Assembly: GCA_035709005.1 (NCBI GenBank)
Contig: DASTFB010000104.1
Span: 1-64,000 of the forward strand
Length of the DNA stretch: 64,000 bases
From: Candidatus Methylomirabilota bacterium
Lineage (GTDB): Bacteria; Methylomirabilota; Methylomirabilia; Rokubacteriales; CSP1-6
Direction: 5' to 3'
The number at the start of each line of letters is the position of its first letter. Positions within the stretch are counted from its first letter, which is position 1. Below are positions 18,595 to 27,728 of the stretch, in pieces. A program made the translations under genes and the position numbers. The notes beneath the pieces were generated by a model that saw only the letters and a list, made by a program, of their open reading frames with translations, had not been told where the DNA came from and did not search any database.

Positions 18595-21023
18595 CAGGCG
18601 CCCCGCCACGTGATCTTGAACTGCTCGGCCACCCGCTGGGCCACCGCCTCCTGGATCCGATTGGCCTCCTCGTCGGTGAGAGTACGGTCCTCCGCCTGCA
18701 GCGTGAGGCGCCAGGCCAGGTTGCGCCGGCCTTCCTCGAAGGTGAACACGTCGAAGAGCGTCAGTTGCCGGAGCAGCGGACCGGCCTCGGCGCGGATCAC
18801 GGCCTCGATCTCGGCGGCGGTGACGGTGCGCAGGGCGCCGACCAGGAAGGCCACGTCGCGCTGCACCGCCGGATAGCGCGGCAGGGCCTGGTAGCGGATC
18901 TCCGGCGGCGTGAGCCGCAGGATCTCGTCCAGCGGCAGCAGCGCGGCGAACACCGGGATGCCGATGTCGAACAGGGCTCGCACATCGGCCGCGACCTCGC
19001 CGAACTCGGCGACGGTCACGCCGTCGGCCACGAGCACGCCCCGGCGGTCCGGCTCGAACCCCTTGACCCCGGCGGCCAGATGCGCCCGCGAGGCCGGCGC
19101 GGGCACCCGCAGCGCCTCCAGCACGTGCTCGGCCAGCCCCTTGGCGTCGTAGATGTCGACCGGCTCGACACGTCCCTCGCCCGCCGGCCGGACCCACCAT
19201 GCCGGCGGCTCCCGGGCGCCGGCCAGGGCGATGGCCAGCCAGCGGGACTCGCGGGGCAGTCCGGGGGCCGGCTCGAAGATCTTGCCGATCTCGAAGACGC
19301 GCACATTGGGCTGCTGTCGGCGCAGGTTGGTCGCCACCACACCCAGGACCCCCTCCAGCGGGTTGTAGCGCAGGAGCGAGGCGTCCCGGCTGAGCGGGTT
19401 GAGCAGCGCGAGCGGGCGCGGCGCCGCCGGCGTGCGCAAGACCTCGTCGTAAGCGGGGTCGCTGAAAGTATAGGTCACCGCCTCGTGGAGGCCCGCCCCC
19501 ACCAGCGCCCGCCGCACCGTTTCGGCCTGGCGCAGGCTCATCGGGAGCTGGACCGGCCGCAAGGGCACGGGGACCAGCGCCGAGGGGATCTTGTCGTAGC
19601 CCCACACGCGGATGACTTCCTCCACGAGGTCGTCCTCGATGCTGAGGTCGCGGCGGAAGCTGGGCACCTCGACCTCGAGGGCGTCGGCCTGCGCGCGCAC
19701 GCCCAGCCCCAGCCCCGTGAAGATGCGCGCGGCCTCGGCCTGCGGGGGCGCCACGCCGAGCACCCGGCCGAGCCGCGCCATGCGCAGGGTGATCCGCGGC
19801 CGGGCCTGGGGCCGCGGATACGCGTCGACCATGCCGCGGGCCACCGTGCCGCCGGCCACCTCGGCGATGAGCTGAGCGGCCCGATCGCTGGCGTCGACGA
19901 GGGCCTCGATATCGGCCCCGCGCTCGAAGCGGTAGGCGGCGTCGGTGAGGAGGCCCAGCGCTCGGGACGTCCGTCTGATCGAGGCCGCCGCGAAGCAGGC
20001 GCTCTCCAGCAGCACGCGGGTCGTGGCCGGCGTGACTTCGGTCTCGGCGCCACCCATCACCCCGGCGATGCCGATGGCACGCTCGGGATCGGCGATCACC
20101 AGCATGGCGCCGTTCAGCGTGCGGGTCTGGCCGTCGAGCGTGGTGAAGCGCTCGCCGTCACGGGCGCGGCGGACGACGATCGTCCCCTCCGTCACGGTGG
20201 CGTGATCGAACGCGTGAAGCGGGTGGCCGAGCTCCCACATGACGTAGTTGGTGACGTCGACGACATTGCTGATGGGCCGCAGCCCCGCCGCCCGGAGGCG
20301 GGCGGCCAGCCACGCCGGAGACGGCCCTACCCGGACCCCGCTGATCACGCGGGCCGTGAACCGCGGACAGAGGTCGGGGGCCTCGATGCGGACCCGCGCC
20401 AGGCTCTCCACCGCGTCGTCGGACTCCTTGACGACGACCGCGGGCGCCCGGAACGGCGCCCCGGTCAGCGCGGCCAGCTCGCGGGCGATGCCCACCACCG
20501 ACAGGCAGTCGGGACGGTTGGGCGTGACCTCGACTTCCAGCACCCGGTCGTCCAGTCCGAGGTGGGCGACCAGGTCGGCGCCGAGCGGGGCGTCGGCGCC
20601 GACCAGCAGGACGCCGGCCTCGTGCTCCGCGCCCAGACCCAGCTCGCGTTCCGAGCACAGCATGCCCTGGGACTCGACGCCGCGGATCTTCGTGGCGGTG
20701 ATGCGACGTCCCCCGGGCAGCGTGGCGCCCGGCGCCGCGAAGGCGGCCCGGACACCCGGCCCCGCGTTGGGCGCCCCGCACACCACGCTGAAGCGCTCGT
20801 GCCCGGTGCTGACGCGGCAGAGGACCAGCCGGTGCCCCTGGCTCTCGCCCAGCTCGCGCTCGATGGCCTCGATCTCGGCCACGACGACGCCGGCCAGATC
20901 GGGAGGGGCCAGCGGCGTGATCCCGGCGATCTCCACGCCGGCGTTCACGAGGCGGTCGGCCGCCTGCTCGGCCGTGAGGTCGAGGTCGACGAATTCGCGG
21001 ACCCAGCGGTACGGAATCTTCAT
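18594..21023 (-). CDS. pheT: Phenylalanine--tRNA ligase beta subunit
   Basis: The large subunit of the heterotetrameric enzyme that charges tRNA-Phe. The ATG at 21023 begins [20 protein letters not shown], the normal N-terminus. The same frame stays open upstream through pheS only because of high GC. Domains in order: B1 and the tRNA-binding EMAP-like B2 ([10 protein letters not shown], residues about 45-150, with [15 protein letters not shown]), the B3/B4 editing domain ([31 protein letters not shown]), B5 ([16 protein letters not shown]), the catalytic-like core ([25 protein letters not shown]), and the C-terminal anticodon-binding FDX-ACB domain ([15 protein letters not shown]). The 809 aa length is usual. 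It overlaps pheS by 4 bp (ATGA). Confidence 0.97.
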   Translation of the reverse strand: MKIPYRWVREFVDLDLTAEQAADRLVNAGVEIAGITPLAPPDLAGVVVAEIEAIERELGESQGHRLVLCRVSTGHERFSVVCGAPNAGPGVRAAFAAPGATLPGGRRITATKIRGVESQGMLCSERELGLGAEHEAGVLLVGADAPLGADLVAHLGLDDRVLEVEVTPNRPDCLSVVGIARELAALTGAPFRAPAVVVKESDDAVESLARVRIEAPDLCPRFTARVISGVRVGPSPAWLAARLRAAGLRPISNVVDVTNYVMWELGHPLHAFDHATVTEGTIVVRRARDGERFTTLDGQTRTLNGAMLVIADPERAIGIAGVMGGAETEVTPATTRVLLESACFAAASIRRTSRALGLLTDAAYRFERGADIEALVDASDRAAQLIAEVAGGTVARGMVDAYPRPQARPRITLRMARLGRVLGVAPPQAEAARIFTGLGLGVRAQADALEVEVPSFRRDLSIEDDLVEEVIRVWGYDKIPSALVPVPLRPVQLPMSLRQAETVRRALVGAGLHEAVTYTFSDPAYDEVLRTPAAPRPLALLNPLSRDASLLRYNPLEGVLGVVATNLRRQQPNVRVFEIGKIFEPAPGLPRESRWLAIALAGAREPPAWWVRPAGEGRVEPVDIYDAKGLAEHVLEALRVPAPASRAHLAAGVKGFEPDRRGVLVADGVTVAEFGEVAADVRALFDIGIPVFAALLPLDEILRLTPPEIRYQALPRYPAVQRDVAFLVGALRTVTAAEIEAVIRAEAGPLLRQLTLFDVFTFEEGRRNLAWRLTLQAEDRTLTDEEANRIQEAVAQRVAEQFKITWRGA

Positions 21024-22042
21024 GCGAACTGCCGCAGCATCCGCACGTCGTCCTCGAAGAAGAGCCGGATGTCGTCCACTCCGTACTTCAGCATGGCGAT
21101 GCGCTCGATGCCCATGCCGAAGGCCCAACCCGTGACCTCCTCCGGATCGTAGCCCACGTTGCGCAGCACCTGCGGGTGAACCATGCCCGAGCCGAGGATC
21201 TCCAGCCAGCCCGATTGCTTGCACACCCGGCAGCCGCTGCCCCCGCAGCGGAAGCACAGGACGTCGACCTCGGCCGAGGGCTCCGTGAACGGGAAGAACG
21301 ACGGCCGGAAGCGGATCTTCGAGCGCGGCCCGAACATCTCGCGGGCGAAGAGCTCCAGCGTGCCCTTGAGGTCGGCCATGGACACGTTCCGATCGACGGC
21401 CAGCCCTTCGACCTGATGGAACATCGGGGAGTGGGTGATGTCGGCGTCGCGCCGGTACACGCGTCCCGGGCAGATGATGCGGACGGGTGGCCGCTGGGTC
21501 TGCATGATGCGGATCTGCACCGGGGAGGTGTGGGTCCGCAGCAGGGTGTCCTCGGACAAGTAGAAGGTGTCCTGCATGTCCCGGGCCGGATGGTCCCGGG
21601 GGATGTTGAGGGCCTCGAAGTTGTGGTAGTCGTCTTCGACCTCGGGGCCCTCGGCGACCGCGAAACCGAGGCCGAGAAAGATGGCGACGCTCTCGTCCTG
21701 GACCCTGGTCAGGGGATGGCGCGCGCCCAGGGGCGGCCGGCGGCCGGGCAGCGTGAGGTCCAGACGCTGGCGCGCGCGCTCCTGGCGGCGCTCGGCCTCC
21801 CGCGTCTCGCCCAGCCGCAGCTCGAGCAGCGCTTCCAGCTCGCGCTTGGCCTCGTTGGCGGCGGCGCCCACCAGCGGGCGCTCGCGAGCCGGCAGCGTGC
21901 CCAGCGAGCGCAACAGCAGCGTGAGCCGGCCCTGCCGGCCCAGGTAGCGCACGCGCAGCTGCTCGAGGTCCGCCGAGGCGCTGGCCCGCGCGATGGCCGC
22001 GCGCGCTTCCTCGGCGAGGGGATCGACGCGAGGGTGCCCCAT
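21020..22042 (-). CDS. pheS: Phenylalanine--tRNA ligase alpha subunit
   Basis: The catalytic subunit, class II fold, 340 aa. An N-terminal coiled coil (residues 1-90) binds tRNA. Motif 1 is around [12 protein letters not shown], motif 2 includes [17 protein letters not shown], and motif 3 is [17 protein letters not shown], with the active-site loop [19 protein letters not shown]. Its ATG directly follows the rplT stop (no gap), and it overlaps pheT by 4 bp. This is the conserved rpmI-rplT-pheS-pheT order. Confidence 0.97.
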   Translation of the reverse strand: MGHPRVDPLAEEARAAIARASASADLEQLRVRYLGRQGRLTLLLRSLGTLPARERPLVGAAANEAKRELEALLELRLGETREAERRQERARQRLDLTLPGRRPPLGARHPLTRVQDESVAIFLGLGFAVAEGPEVEDDYHNFEALNIPRDHPARDMQDTFYLSEDTLLRTHTSPVQIRIMQTQRPPVRIICPGRVYRRDADITHSPMFHQVEGLAVDRNVSMADLKGTLELFAREMFGPRSKIRFRPSFFPFTEPSAEVDVLCFRCGGSGCRVCKQSGWLEILGSGMVHPQVLRNVGYDPEEVTGWAFGMGIERIAMLKYGVDDIRLFFEDDVRMLRQFA

Positions 22043-22396
22043 TCAGGCACGCGTCTTCACTGTGTCGGCCAGCTTGGCGAAGGCGGCAGGATCCTTGACC
22101 GCCAGCTCGGCCAGCACCTTGCGGTCGAGGCCGATGCCGGCCTTCTTGAGGCCGGCCATGAAGCGTGAGTACGACACCCCGAGCGTCCGGCAGGCGGCGT
22201 TGATCCGCACGATCCACAGTCCTCGCGCCGCGCGCTTCTTCTGCCGGCGGTCCCGGTAGGCGAAGGCGCCCGCCCGGAGCACCGTCTCGGCCGCCGTCCG
22301 GTACAGCCGACGGCGGCCCCCCACATACCCCTTGGCCTGCTTGAGGACCTTCTTGCGCCGCTGGCGCGTCTTGCTTCCACCCTTTGCCCGTGGCAT
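22043..22396 (-). CDS. rplT: 50S ribosomal protein L20
   Basis: A 117-residue ribosomal protein that binds 23S rRNA early in large-subunit assembly. The highly basic N-terminal half ([29 protein letters not shown]) and the conserved [28 protein letters not shown] block identify it. In many bacteria L20 represses its own operon, but I see no clear leader structure to prove that here. It lies 51 bp after rpmI. Confidence 0.98.
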   Translation of the reverse strand: MPRAKGGSKTRQRRKKVLKQAKGYVGGRRRLYRTAAETVLRAGAFAYRDRRQKKRAARGLWIVRINAACRTLGVSYSRFMAGLKKAGIGLDRKVLAELAVKDPAAFAKLADTVKTRA

Positions 22397-22447
22397 CCCT
22401 GCTCCTTTGCGTCGGGCCTGGCCGGCCCGACGATCGGCGACGGTCGG

Positions 22448-22645
22448 CTACAGATACGGCACGAGCACCCGCATCCGGCGCTCGTCGGCCGGGCTGATCG
22501 GCCGTACCTTCCGCAGCCGGCGCCGCCGGTGCGGAGACTTGGCCTCCAGCAAGTGGCTCTTCCACCCCTTGTGGCGCATGAGCTTGCCGGTGCCGGACTT
22601 CTTCAGGCGCTTGGCCGCGCCCCGCTTCGTCTTCATCTTGGGCAT
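22448..22645 (-). CDS. rpmI: 50S ribosomal protein L35
   Basis: A 65-residue basic ribosomal protein with the family start MPKMKTKRGAAKRLKKSGTG and the central HLLEAKSPHRRRRLRKVRPIS block. It sits 19 bp downstream of infC and before rplT in the standard infC-rpmI-rplT operon. Confidence 0.98.
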   Translation of the reverse strand: MPKMKTKRGAAKRLKKSGTGKLMRHKGWKSHLLEAKSPHRRRRLRKVRPISPADERRMRVLVPYL

Positions 22646-22664
22646 GCGCGCTCCCTCACGTTCC

Positions 22665-23186
22665 TCAGTGCTGAGCCCGGGGGGACAGCATGATGTGCAG
22701 CATCCGCCCCTCCATCCGCGGATTGTTCTCCACGGAGGCGATGTCCTGCACGGCCTCCACCATCTTCTGCAGCATCTTCCAGCCCAGCTCGGTGTGAGCC
22801 ATCTCCCGGCCCTTGAAGCGGACCGTCACCTTCGCCTTGTGCCCCTCCTCCAGGAAGCGCCGGACGTGGCGCACCTTGAACTCAAAGTCGTGCTTCTCCG
22901 TCTTGGGCCCCATCTTCACTTCTTTGATCTGAATCGTCGTCTGCTTCTTGCGCGCTTCCTTCAGGCGACGGGACTGCGTGTACTTGTATTTTCCGAAGTC
23001 CATGATGCGGCAGACCGGCGGCTGCGCATCCGGCGCCACCTCCACGAGGTCCAGCTCCCGCTGGCGGGCGACCTCCAGCGCCTGTTGAATCGGCATGATG
23101 CCCAGCTGCTCGCCTTCGGCGCTGACCACCCGAACTTCGCGGACGCGGATGCCCTCGTTGATGCGGATCTCTTTGGTTTGGCTGAT
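22665..23186 (-). CDS. infC: Translation initiation factor IF-3, probable ATC start
   Basis: IF-3 prevents subunit joining and checks the initiator tRNA and start codon on the 30S subunit. The N-domain opens with ISQTKEIRINEGIRVREVRVV and contains ALEVARQRELDLVEVAPDAQPPVCRIMDFGKYKY; the C-domain holds KEVKMGPKTEKHDFEFKVRHVRRFL. No ATG, GTG or TTG exists in frame near the expected N-terminus. An ATC at 23186-23184 lies 7 nt after a good AGGAG and gives 173 aa, the normal size. IF-3 genes of many bacteria use AUU, AUC or AUA starts for self-regulation, so this choice is plausible. It lies 94 bp downstream of thrS. Confidence 0.95.
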   Translation of the reverse strand: MSQTKEIRINEGIRVREVRVVSAEGEQLGIMPIQQALEVARQRELDLVEVAPDAQPPVCRIMDFGKYKYTQSRRLKEARKKQTTIQIKEVKMGPKTEKHDFEFKVRHVRRFLEEGHKAKVTVRFKGREMAHTELGWKMLQKMVEAVQDIASVENNPRMEGRMLHIMLSPRAQH

Positions 23187-23198
23187 GGCGTCGCTCCT
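23184..23198 (-). promoter_or_regulatory. infC ribosome binding site and ATC start codon
   Basis: AGGAG at 23198-23194, a 7-nt spacer, then ATC at 23186-23184. It decides the start because no standard start codon is available in frame. IF-3 discriminates against such codons, which gives negative feedback in E. coli. Feedback here is inferred by analogy. Confidence 0.75.
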
Positions 23199-23280
23199 GA
23201 TTACGAGGTCGTGAAGACCGCGCGCGCGAGGCGCGCGTGGCCGCGCCGCCGCCGGGCGGCGCTGGACAGGGGACGCTCGC

Positions 23281-25074
23281 TCACGAGCGACCCACGGTGA
23301 GGTCGGGATCCCGGGCGCTGATCTCGCGGGCGAGGTCGGCGAGGAGGCGATCCACGGGAACGTCCTTGATCTCTTCGCCGGAGCGGCGACGCAGGCTGGC
23401 GGTGCCGCTCGTCCGCTCGCGCTCGCCCACGATGACCATGTAGGGCACCTTGCGCAGCTGGGCATCGCGGATGCGATAGCCGAGCTTCTCGTTGCGGTCG
23501 TCCAGCTCGGCCCGGACCCGGGCCGCCTGGAGCCGCCCGTGCACGGTCCGGGCGTAGTCCAGGTGCTTCTCGCTGATGGGCAGCACGCGGGCCTGCACGG
23601 GGGCCAGCCAGGTGGGGAACGCCCCCGCGTAGTGCTCGGTGAGGATGCCGACAAAGCGCTCGAACGATCCCAGAATCGCCCGGTGGATCGCCACCGGGCG
23701 CTTGGCCTGACCGTCGGCGTCGATGTAGGTCAGCTCGAAGCGCTCGGGCAGCATGGTGAGATCCACCTGGATCGTGGCGATCGTCCACTTCCGGCCGAGC
23801 ACGTCCTCGACGTCCACGTCGATCTTGGGACCGTAGAAGGCCCCGTCGCCGGGGTTGAGATCGTAGGCCAGCCCGTTGGCCTTGAGGGCCTCGTGCAGCG
23901 CCCGCTCCGCCGTCTCCCACTGCTCCTCGGTGCCCAGCGAGTCGGCGGGCCGGGTGGCCAGCTTGAAGGACGGCTCCAGCGAGAACGTCTTGTGCCAGGT
24001 CCGCATCAGCCCCAGCAGCTGCGTGACCTCGTCCTGGAGCTGATCGGGCCGGCAGTAGATGTGGGCGTCGTCCTGGGTGAACTGGCGCACCCGAAAGAGG
24101 CCGGTCAGCGTGCCGGACCGCTCGTTGCGATGCAGCCGCCCCATGTCGGCGAAGCGCAGGGGCAGGTCGCGGTAGGAGCGCAGGGCGTGGCGATAGACGA
24201 TGGTCGACTCCGGGCAATTCATGGGCTTGAGCGCGAACATCTGCTCTTCCGCCTCGAGCTTGAACATGTTGTCGGCGTAATGCTCCCAGTGCCCGGACTG
24301 CTCCCACAGCTTCTTGTTGACGAGGATCGGCGTGGAGACCTCCTGATAGCCGAGCGCGTCCAGATGCTCCCGCACGAACCGCTCCAGCTCCCGCACGATC
24401 GTCCAGCCGTGCGGCAGCCAGAACGGCGAGCCCGGGGACACCTCGTTGAAGATGAACAGGTCCAGCTCCCGCCCCAGCTTGCGGTGGTCGCGCTTCTTGG
24501 CTTCCTCCAGCCGCCAGAAGTGCCTGTCCAGCTCCTCCTGGGTGAGCCAGGCGGTTCCGTAGATCCGCTGCAGCATGGGGTTCCGCTCGCTGCCGCGCCA
24601 GTAGGCACCCGAGGACGACAGCAGCTTGAAGAACTTCACCTGGCCCGTCGAGGCCACATGGGGGCCGCGGCAGAGATCGATGAACTCACCCTGCTGATAG
24701 AGCGAGACCCGGGGGGCGCCGAGGCCCTCGAGGATCTCCACCTTGAACGGCTCGTCCCGGCCGCCGAAGAAGCGGACGGCTTCCGGCCGGGCCATCTCGC
24801 GGCGCTCGAACGGATAGTCGGCCGCGGTGATCGCCCGCATCTCCGCCTCGATGCGCTCGAGGTCGGCGGTGGTGAACGGCTCGGCCTTGAGGAAATCGTA
24901 ATAGAAGCCGTCCTCGATGGCCGGGCCGATCGCCAGCTTCACTCCGGGGAACAGGCGCTTCACGGCCTGGGCCATGACGTGCGCGGTGGAGTGGCGGAGC
25001 GTAGAAAGCGGCGACGGGTCGCAGTCGAACTCGCCGGTCAGCGTGAGGTGGCGGTCTTGTTCAGCCTCGGCCAT
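23281..25074 (-). CDS. thrS: Threonine--tRNA ligase, form lacking the N-terminal TGS domain
   Basis: It charges tRNA-Thr. The product is 597 aa, while standard bacterial enzymes have about 640. The editing-domain motif HSTAHVMAQAVKRLFP appears by residue 30, so the leading TGS (ubiquitin-like) domain is absent. The rest is complete: editing domain with the SAD motif (YWRGSERNPMLQRIYG following), class II catalytic core with zinc ligands in MNCPE (Cys), DAHIYC-type region (QDDAHIYCRPDQL), motif 3 region (HRAILGSFERF), and the anticodon-binding domain (LPISEKHLDYARTV). A tRNA-Val gene lies 22 bp upstream on the same strand. Confidence 0.95.
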   Translation of the reverse strand: MAEAEQDRHLTLTGEFDCDPSPLSTLRHSTAHVMAQAVKRLFPGVKLAIGPAIEDGFYYDFLKAEPFTTADLERIEAEMRAITAADYPFERREMARPEAVRFFGGRDEPFKVEILEGLGAPRVSLYQQGEFIDLCRGPHVASTGQVKFFKLLSSSGAYWRGSERNPMLQRIYGTAWLTQEELDRHFWRLEEAKKRDHRKLGRELDLFIFNEVSPGSPFWLPHGWTIVRELERFVREHLDALGYQEVSTPILVNKKLWEQSGHWEHYADNMFKLEAEEQMFALKPMNCPESTIVYRHALRSYRDLPLRFADMGRLHRNERSGTLTGLFRVRQFTQDDAHIYCRPDQLQDEVTQLLGLMRTWHKTFSLEPSFKLATRPADSLGTEEQWETAERALHEALKANGLAYDLNPGDGAFYGPKIDVDVEDVLGRKWTIATIQVDLTMLPERFELTYIDADGQAKRPVAIHRAILGSFERFVGILTEHYAGAFPTWLAPVQARVLPISEKHLDYARTVHGRLQAARVRAELDDRNEKLGYRIRDAQLRKVPYMVIVGERERTSGTASLRRRSGEEIKDVPVDRLLADLAREISARDPDLTVGRS

Positions 25075-25096
25075 ACACTCCTGGAGAAAGGGTGGT

Positions 25097-25171
25097 TGGT
25101 AGGCTCGGGCGGTTTCGAACCGCCGACCTCCTCTGCGTCAGAGAGGCGCTCTCCCACTGAGCTACGAGCCT
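25097..25171 (-). tRNA. tRNA-Val (anticodon GAC)
   Basis: The minus strand folds as a complete cloverleaf. The acceptor stem AGGCTCG pairs with CGAGCCT, the D arm is GCTC...GAGC, and the anticodon stem CCTCT/AGAGG encloses loop CTGACGC (anticodon GAC, reading GUC). The T arm GGCGG-TTCGAAA-CCGCC is followed by discriminator A and an encoded CCA. It is 75 nt and lies between the TonB gene and thrS. Confidence 0.97.
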
Positions 25172-25244
25172 ACTCAAAAAGTACCGCTCATGCTACACGG
25201 CGCCCCGGCGCGCTGTCAAGCGAACCGCACGAGATTTCAAGCAT

Positions 25245-26342
25245 TTACCGGAGGAGGTTGGTCAGCGAGGTATCCACGACGTAGTTGAAGCGCGCCGTGA
25301 TGGCGATACCCGCGCTCCCGCGCCTCATGGAGACCAGCATCTGCGGCGGCACGACCGGAAACGGCGAGCCCAGCTTGATGGCGTTGACCGCGTAGTCGTC
25401 GTAGATCGGCAGCCCCGACGACTGGACCACGTCGACGAACTGCAGCCGGCCGTCCTTCAGGATGCCGAACTCCACGACGAGGGACGCCGTGCTGTACTCG
25501 CACTCCCGCGTCCGGTCGTTCTTGACACAGGGAAATCCCCAGTTGGCCTTGATCCGGCGGCGCAGGCGATCGAGGTAGTCGTTGTACCTGGTGTCGGTGG
25601 AGTCCAGGGGAATCGGCTCCCCCTCGATGCCTCCGCGGCCGCCGCCCCGGCCCCCGGCGCCGCCCCCGCGCAGGGCCGAGCGAATGTCGATGGGCGGCGG
25701 CTCGGGCGCGGGCGTGGGGGTCGGAGCCAGGGCCACCCGAGGCTCCACGCTCGGCGGCGGCTCGGGTGCAGCCGGCGCCGTCGGGGCCGGCGGCGGCTCC
25801 GGAGCTGGAGGCGTCGCGACCACGGGCGGCTCGGGCGCGGGCGGCGGCTCTTCGACGGGCGCCGGCTCTTTGACAGGCGGCAGCTCCTCGACAGGCAGTG
25901 GCTTCGGAATGGGTGTCTCGGCCACAGGGGGCGGCGGTGGCGGCTCCACCGCTTTTGGAACGGATGGCGCTGGTGGCTCGGGAGCGGGCGCGGGCGCCGG
26001 CTGACTGGCGATAGGGGGAGGCTGCGGCGTTGGTTCGGGCCTGGGCTTGACCACCGCTGCCACACGCGGCGGCGGAGCCGCTTTCTGCGGAACAGTCCTG
26101 GGCGGCGTGGGCCGAGCCGGACGCGCCGCCGGGCCTGCGGTCTTCGCGGCAGGGTTGCCGCTGGGGGCCGGCTCGCCGAGATCAGGAAGCTCGACGATGA
26201 GCGGCTCGCCCCGCTTGATCGGAGGCGGGCTGGACGGGACGCCCAGCAGGAAGACGAGGGTCGCGGCCACGCCGTGAAGCGCGAGCGAGGCCACGACGCC
26301 ACGCACCGGCCGCCGCCGAAGCGCCTGCCACACCGAGAGCAT
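25245..26342 (-). CDS. TonB-family energy transducer (TolA/TonB-like)
   Basis: It would couple inner-membrane proton motive force to outer-membrane receptors. A single N-terminal transmembrane helix (about residues 14-36, VVASLALHGVAATLVFLLG) is followed by a periplasmic Pro/Glu/Ala-rich spacer of about 170 residues. A Gly-rich patch (GGGAGGRGGGRGG) and a C-terminal TonB-like domain follow, in which DYLDRLRRRIKANWGFP and VVEFGILKDGRLQFVDVVQSSGLPIYDDYAVNAI match the family. No ExbB/ExbD genes lie in view. It could also be a TolA homologue. It stands just upstream of tRNA-Val and 14 bp downstream of aroF. Confidence 0.87.
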   Translation of the reverse strand: MLSVWQALRRRPVRGVVASLALHGVAATLVFLLGVPSSPPPIKRGEPLIVELPDLGEPAPSGNPAAKTAGPAARPARPTPPRTVPQKAAPPPRVAAVVKPRPEPTPQPPPIASQPAPAPAPEPPAPSVPKAVEPPPPPPVAETPIPKPLPVEELPPVKEPAPVEEPPPAPEPPVVATPPAPEPPPAPTAPAAPEPPPSVEPRVALAPTPTPAPEPPPIDIRSALRGGGAGGRGGGRGGIEGEPIPLDSTDTRYNDYLDRLRRRIKANWGFPCVKNDRTRECEYSTASLVVEFGILKDGRLQFVDVVQSSGLPIYDDYAVNAIKLGSPFPVVPPQMLVSMRRGSAGIAITARFNYVVDTSLTNLLR

Positions 26343-26356
26343 CCTACGATTATAGG

Positions 26357-27373
26357 CTAGATGTCACGCCCCACCGCGCGCGCCACCCGACCCACGCGCT
26401 CCATCAGCTCGGCGAAGCGCTCCGGTTTGAGGGACTGCGGGCCGTCGGACAGGGCCTCGGCCGGGCGAGGATGCACCTCGATCAGAAGGCCGTCGGCGCC
26501 CGCCGCCACCCCGGCGCGGGCCATCGCTTCCACATATTCCCAGTGGCCGGTGCCGTGGCTGGGATCCACCACCACCGGCAGATGGGTCAGCTTCTTGATC
26601 ACCGGGATGGCGTTGAGGTCCAGGGTGAAGCGGGTCGTCGTCTCGAACGTGCGGATGCCACGCTCGCACAGGATGACGTCGGGATTCCCGCCGGCCAGGA
26701 TGTACTCGGCCGACAGGAGCCACTCCTGAATGGAGGTCGCCATGCCCCGCTTGAGCATCACAGGCTTGCGCACCTCGGCGACACGCTTGAGCAGCGAGAA
26801 GTTCTGGACGTTCCGGGCCCCGATCTGGATCACGTCGGCGTACTCGGCGACCAGGCCGACTTTGTCGGGCTCCATCACCTCGGTCACCACCGGCAAGCCG
26901 GTCTCCCGCTTGGCCTCGGCCAGCAGCTTGAGCCCCTGCTCTTCCAGGCCCTGGAACGCGTAGGGCGAGGTCCGGGGCTTGAACGCCCCGCCCCGGAGCA
27001 GAGCCGCCCCCGCCCGCTTGACCTTGCCGGCCACGTCCAGCACCTGGTCCCGCGATTCCACCGAGCAGGGACCGGCCATCACCACCACGCGGGGACCACC
27101 GATCAGCACGCCGTCCACGCGGATGACCGTCGGCTCGGCCTTGCACTCCCGGCTGGCGAGCTTGAAGGGGTGAAGGATGCGCTGGACGGTCTCCACGCAT
27201 TCCAGATTTTGCAGCGAGAGCAGATCGTCCTTGCCCCGCTCGTCGCCGACCGCGCCCACCACGGTGCGCAGCTCCCCCCGGATCGTGTGTGGGACATAGC
27301 CCAGCTCCCGCACCCGGCGGACGACGTCGGCGATCTCGCTCTCGGACGCTCCGGCCTTCAGCACGATGATCAT
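26357..27373 (-). CDS. aroF: 3-deoxy-7-phosphoheptulonate (DAHP) synthase, type I-beta with N-terminal regulatory domain
   Basis: It condenses phosphoenolpyruvate and erythrose 4-phosphate, the first step of aromatic amino acid synthesis. The ATG at 27373 has GGAGG 6 nt upstream and gives 338 aa. Residues 1-70 ([21 protein letters not shown]) form the ferredoxin-like regulatory domain of Thermotoga-type enzymes. The barrel follows with [74 protein letters not shown] and [12 protein letters not shown], which hold the PEP- and metal-binding residues. A 300-nt leader with an aromatic leader peptide and a terminator precedes it, so transcription attenuation is likely. A dispersed hairpin repeat stands just before its ribosome binding site. 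Confidence 0.97.
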   Translation of the reverse strand: MIIVLKAGASESEIADVVRRVRELGYVPHTIRGELRTVVGAVGDERGKDDLLSLQNLECVETVQRILHPFKLASRECKAEPTVIRVDGVLIGGPRVVVMAGPCSVESRDQVLDVAGKVKRAGAALLRGGAFKPRTSPYAFQGLEEQGLKLLAEAKRETGLPVVTEVMEPDKVGLVAEYADVIQIGARNVQNFSLLKRVAEVRKPVMLKRGMATSIQEWLLSAEYILAGGNPDVILCERGIRTFETTTRFTLDLNAIPVIKKLTHLPVVVDPSHGTGHWEYVEAMARAGVAAGADGLLIEVHPRPAEALSDGPQSLKPERFAELMERVGRVARAVGRDI

Positions 27374-27389
27374 CGGTGGCCTCCATTGA

Positions 27390-27432
27390 ACAGGGCATGG
27401 GCACCCGGGCTTCGCCACGCCCATGCCCCGCC
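27390..27432. repeat. Dispersed palindromic repeat, copy 1 (before aroF)
   Basis: A perfect 10-bp inverted repeat, GGGCATGGGC (27393-27402) and GCCCATGCCC (27419-27428), encloses a 16-nt loop. Almost the same unit, including the loop and flanks, recurs at 63111-63155 upstream of the EF-G2 gene. It resembles a REP-type element or a leader hairpin. It begins about 17 nt before the aroF start codon on the minus strand. Confidence 0.8.
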
Positions 27433-27507
27433 GCGACCACCCGCGGCGGACGTTCTGTCACGTTGCGTGAGTCCCGCTCTCCGGGACGGATCCGCACCCT
27501 GACGTGG

Positions 27508-27541
27508 AGAAAACAAAAGGCCGCGGGGGGCCCGCGGCCTC
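27508..27541 (-). terminator. Rho-independent terminator of the aroF attenuator
   Basis: On the minus strand AGGCCGCGGG (27540-27531), a 3-nt loop and CCCGCGGCCT (27527-27518) form a 10-bp stem followed by TTTTGTTTT. It lies between the leader peptide and aroF. An upstream strand at 27562-27556 (CCCGCGG) can pair with the first terminator arm and would then prevent termination. Confidence 0.85.
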
Positions 27542-27593
27542 GAGGTGGCTCGGCGCCGCGGGCGTCCGGTCCGCCCGCGGCTCCCTGATCAGC

Positions 27594-27665
27594 TCATGTC
27601 AGGGCGCTCGGGCAGACCCCGGCGAAGAAAAAGTAGCCCGCGAAGCGACGCCAGGAGGTGCCCAT
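27594..27665 (-). CDS. Putative aromatic leader peptide of the aroF attenuator
   Basis: A 23-codon frame encodes MGTSWRRFAGYFFFAGVC and then PSALT-stop. One Trp, one Tyr and four Phe codons, three of them consecutive, match the leader peptides that sense charged aromatic tRNAs before phe, tyr or aro genes. It starts at an ATG about 6 nt after the predicted transcription start, so translation would be leaderless or nearly so; no clear Shine-Dalgarno sequence is seen. The stop codon lies inside a small hairpin (27583-27604), and 14 nt further a 9-bp stem (27556-27580) precedes the terminator. Confidence 0.7.
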   Translation of the reverse strand: MGTSWRRFAGYFFFAGVCPSALT

Positions 27666-27677
27666 AACGTGGCCGGT

Positions 27678-27707
27678 AGCTTAGGCCGAGCCGAGCGGGC
27701 TCGTCAA
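27678..27707 (-). promoter_or_regulatory. Predicted sigma-70 promoter of the aroF leader
   Basis: TTGACG at 27707-27702 and TAAGCT at 27683-27678 are 18 bp apart (or CTAAGC at 17 bp). It lies in the short gap after the VTT-protein stop and just before the leader peptide, so transcription would start near 27671. Confidence 0.6.
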
Positions 27708-27728
27708 GCGTTTTGCTGCCCGCGCTTT

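Noticed and set aside
21024-22565. N-terminal extension of pheT through pheS
   Set aside because: The extension overlaps pheS entirely; pheT has a normal MKIPYRWV start at 21023.
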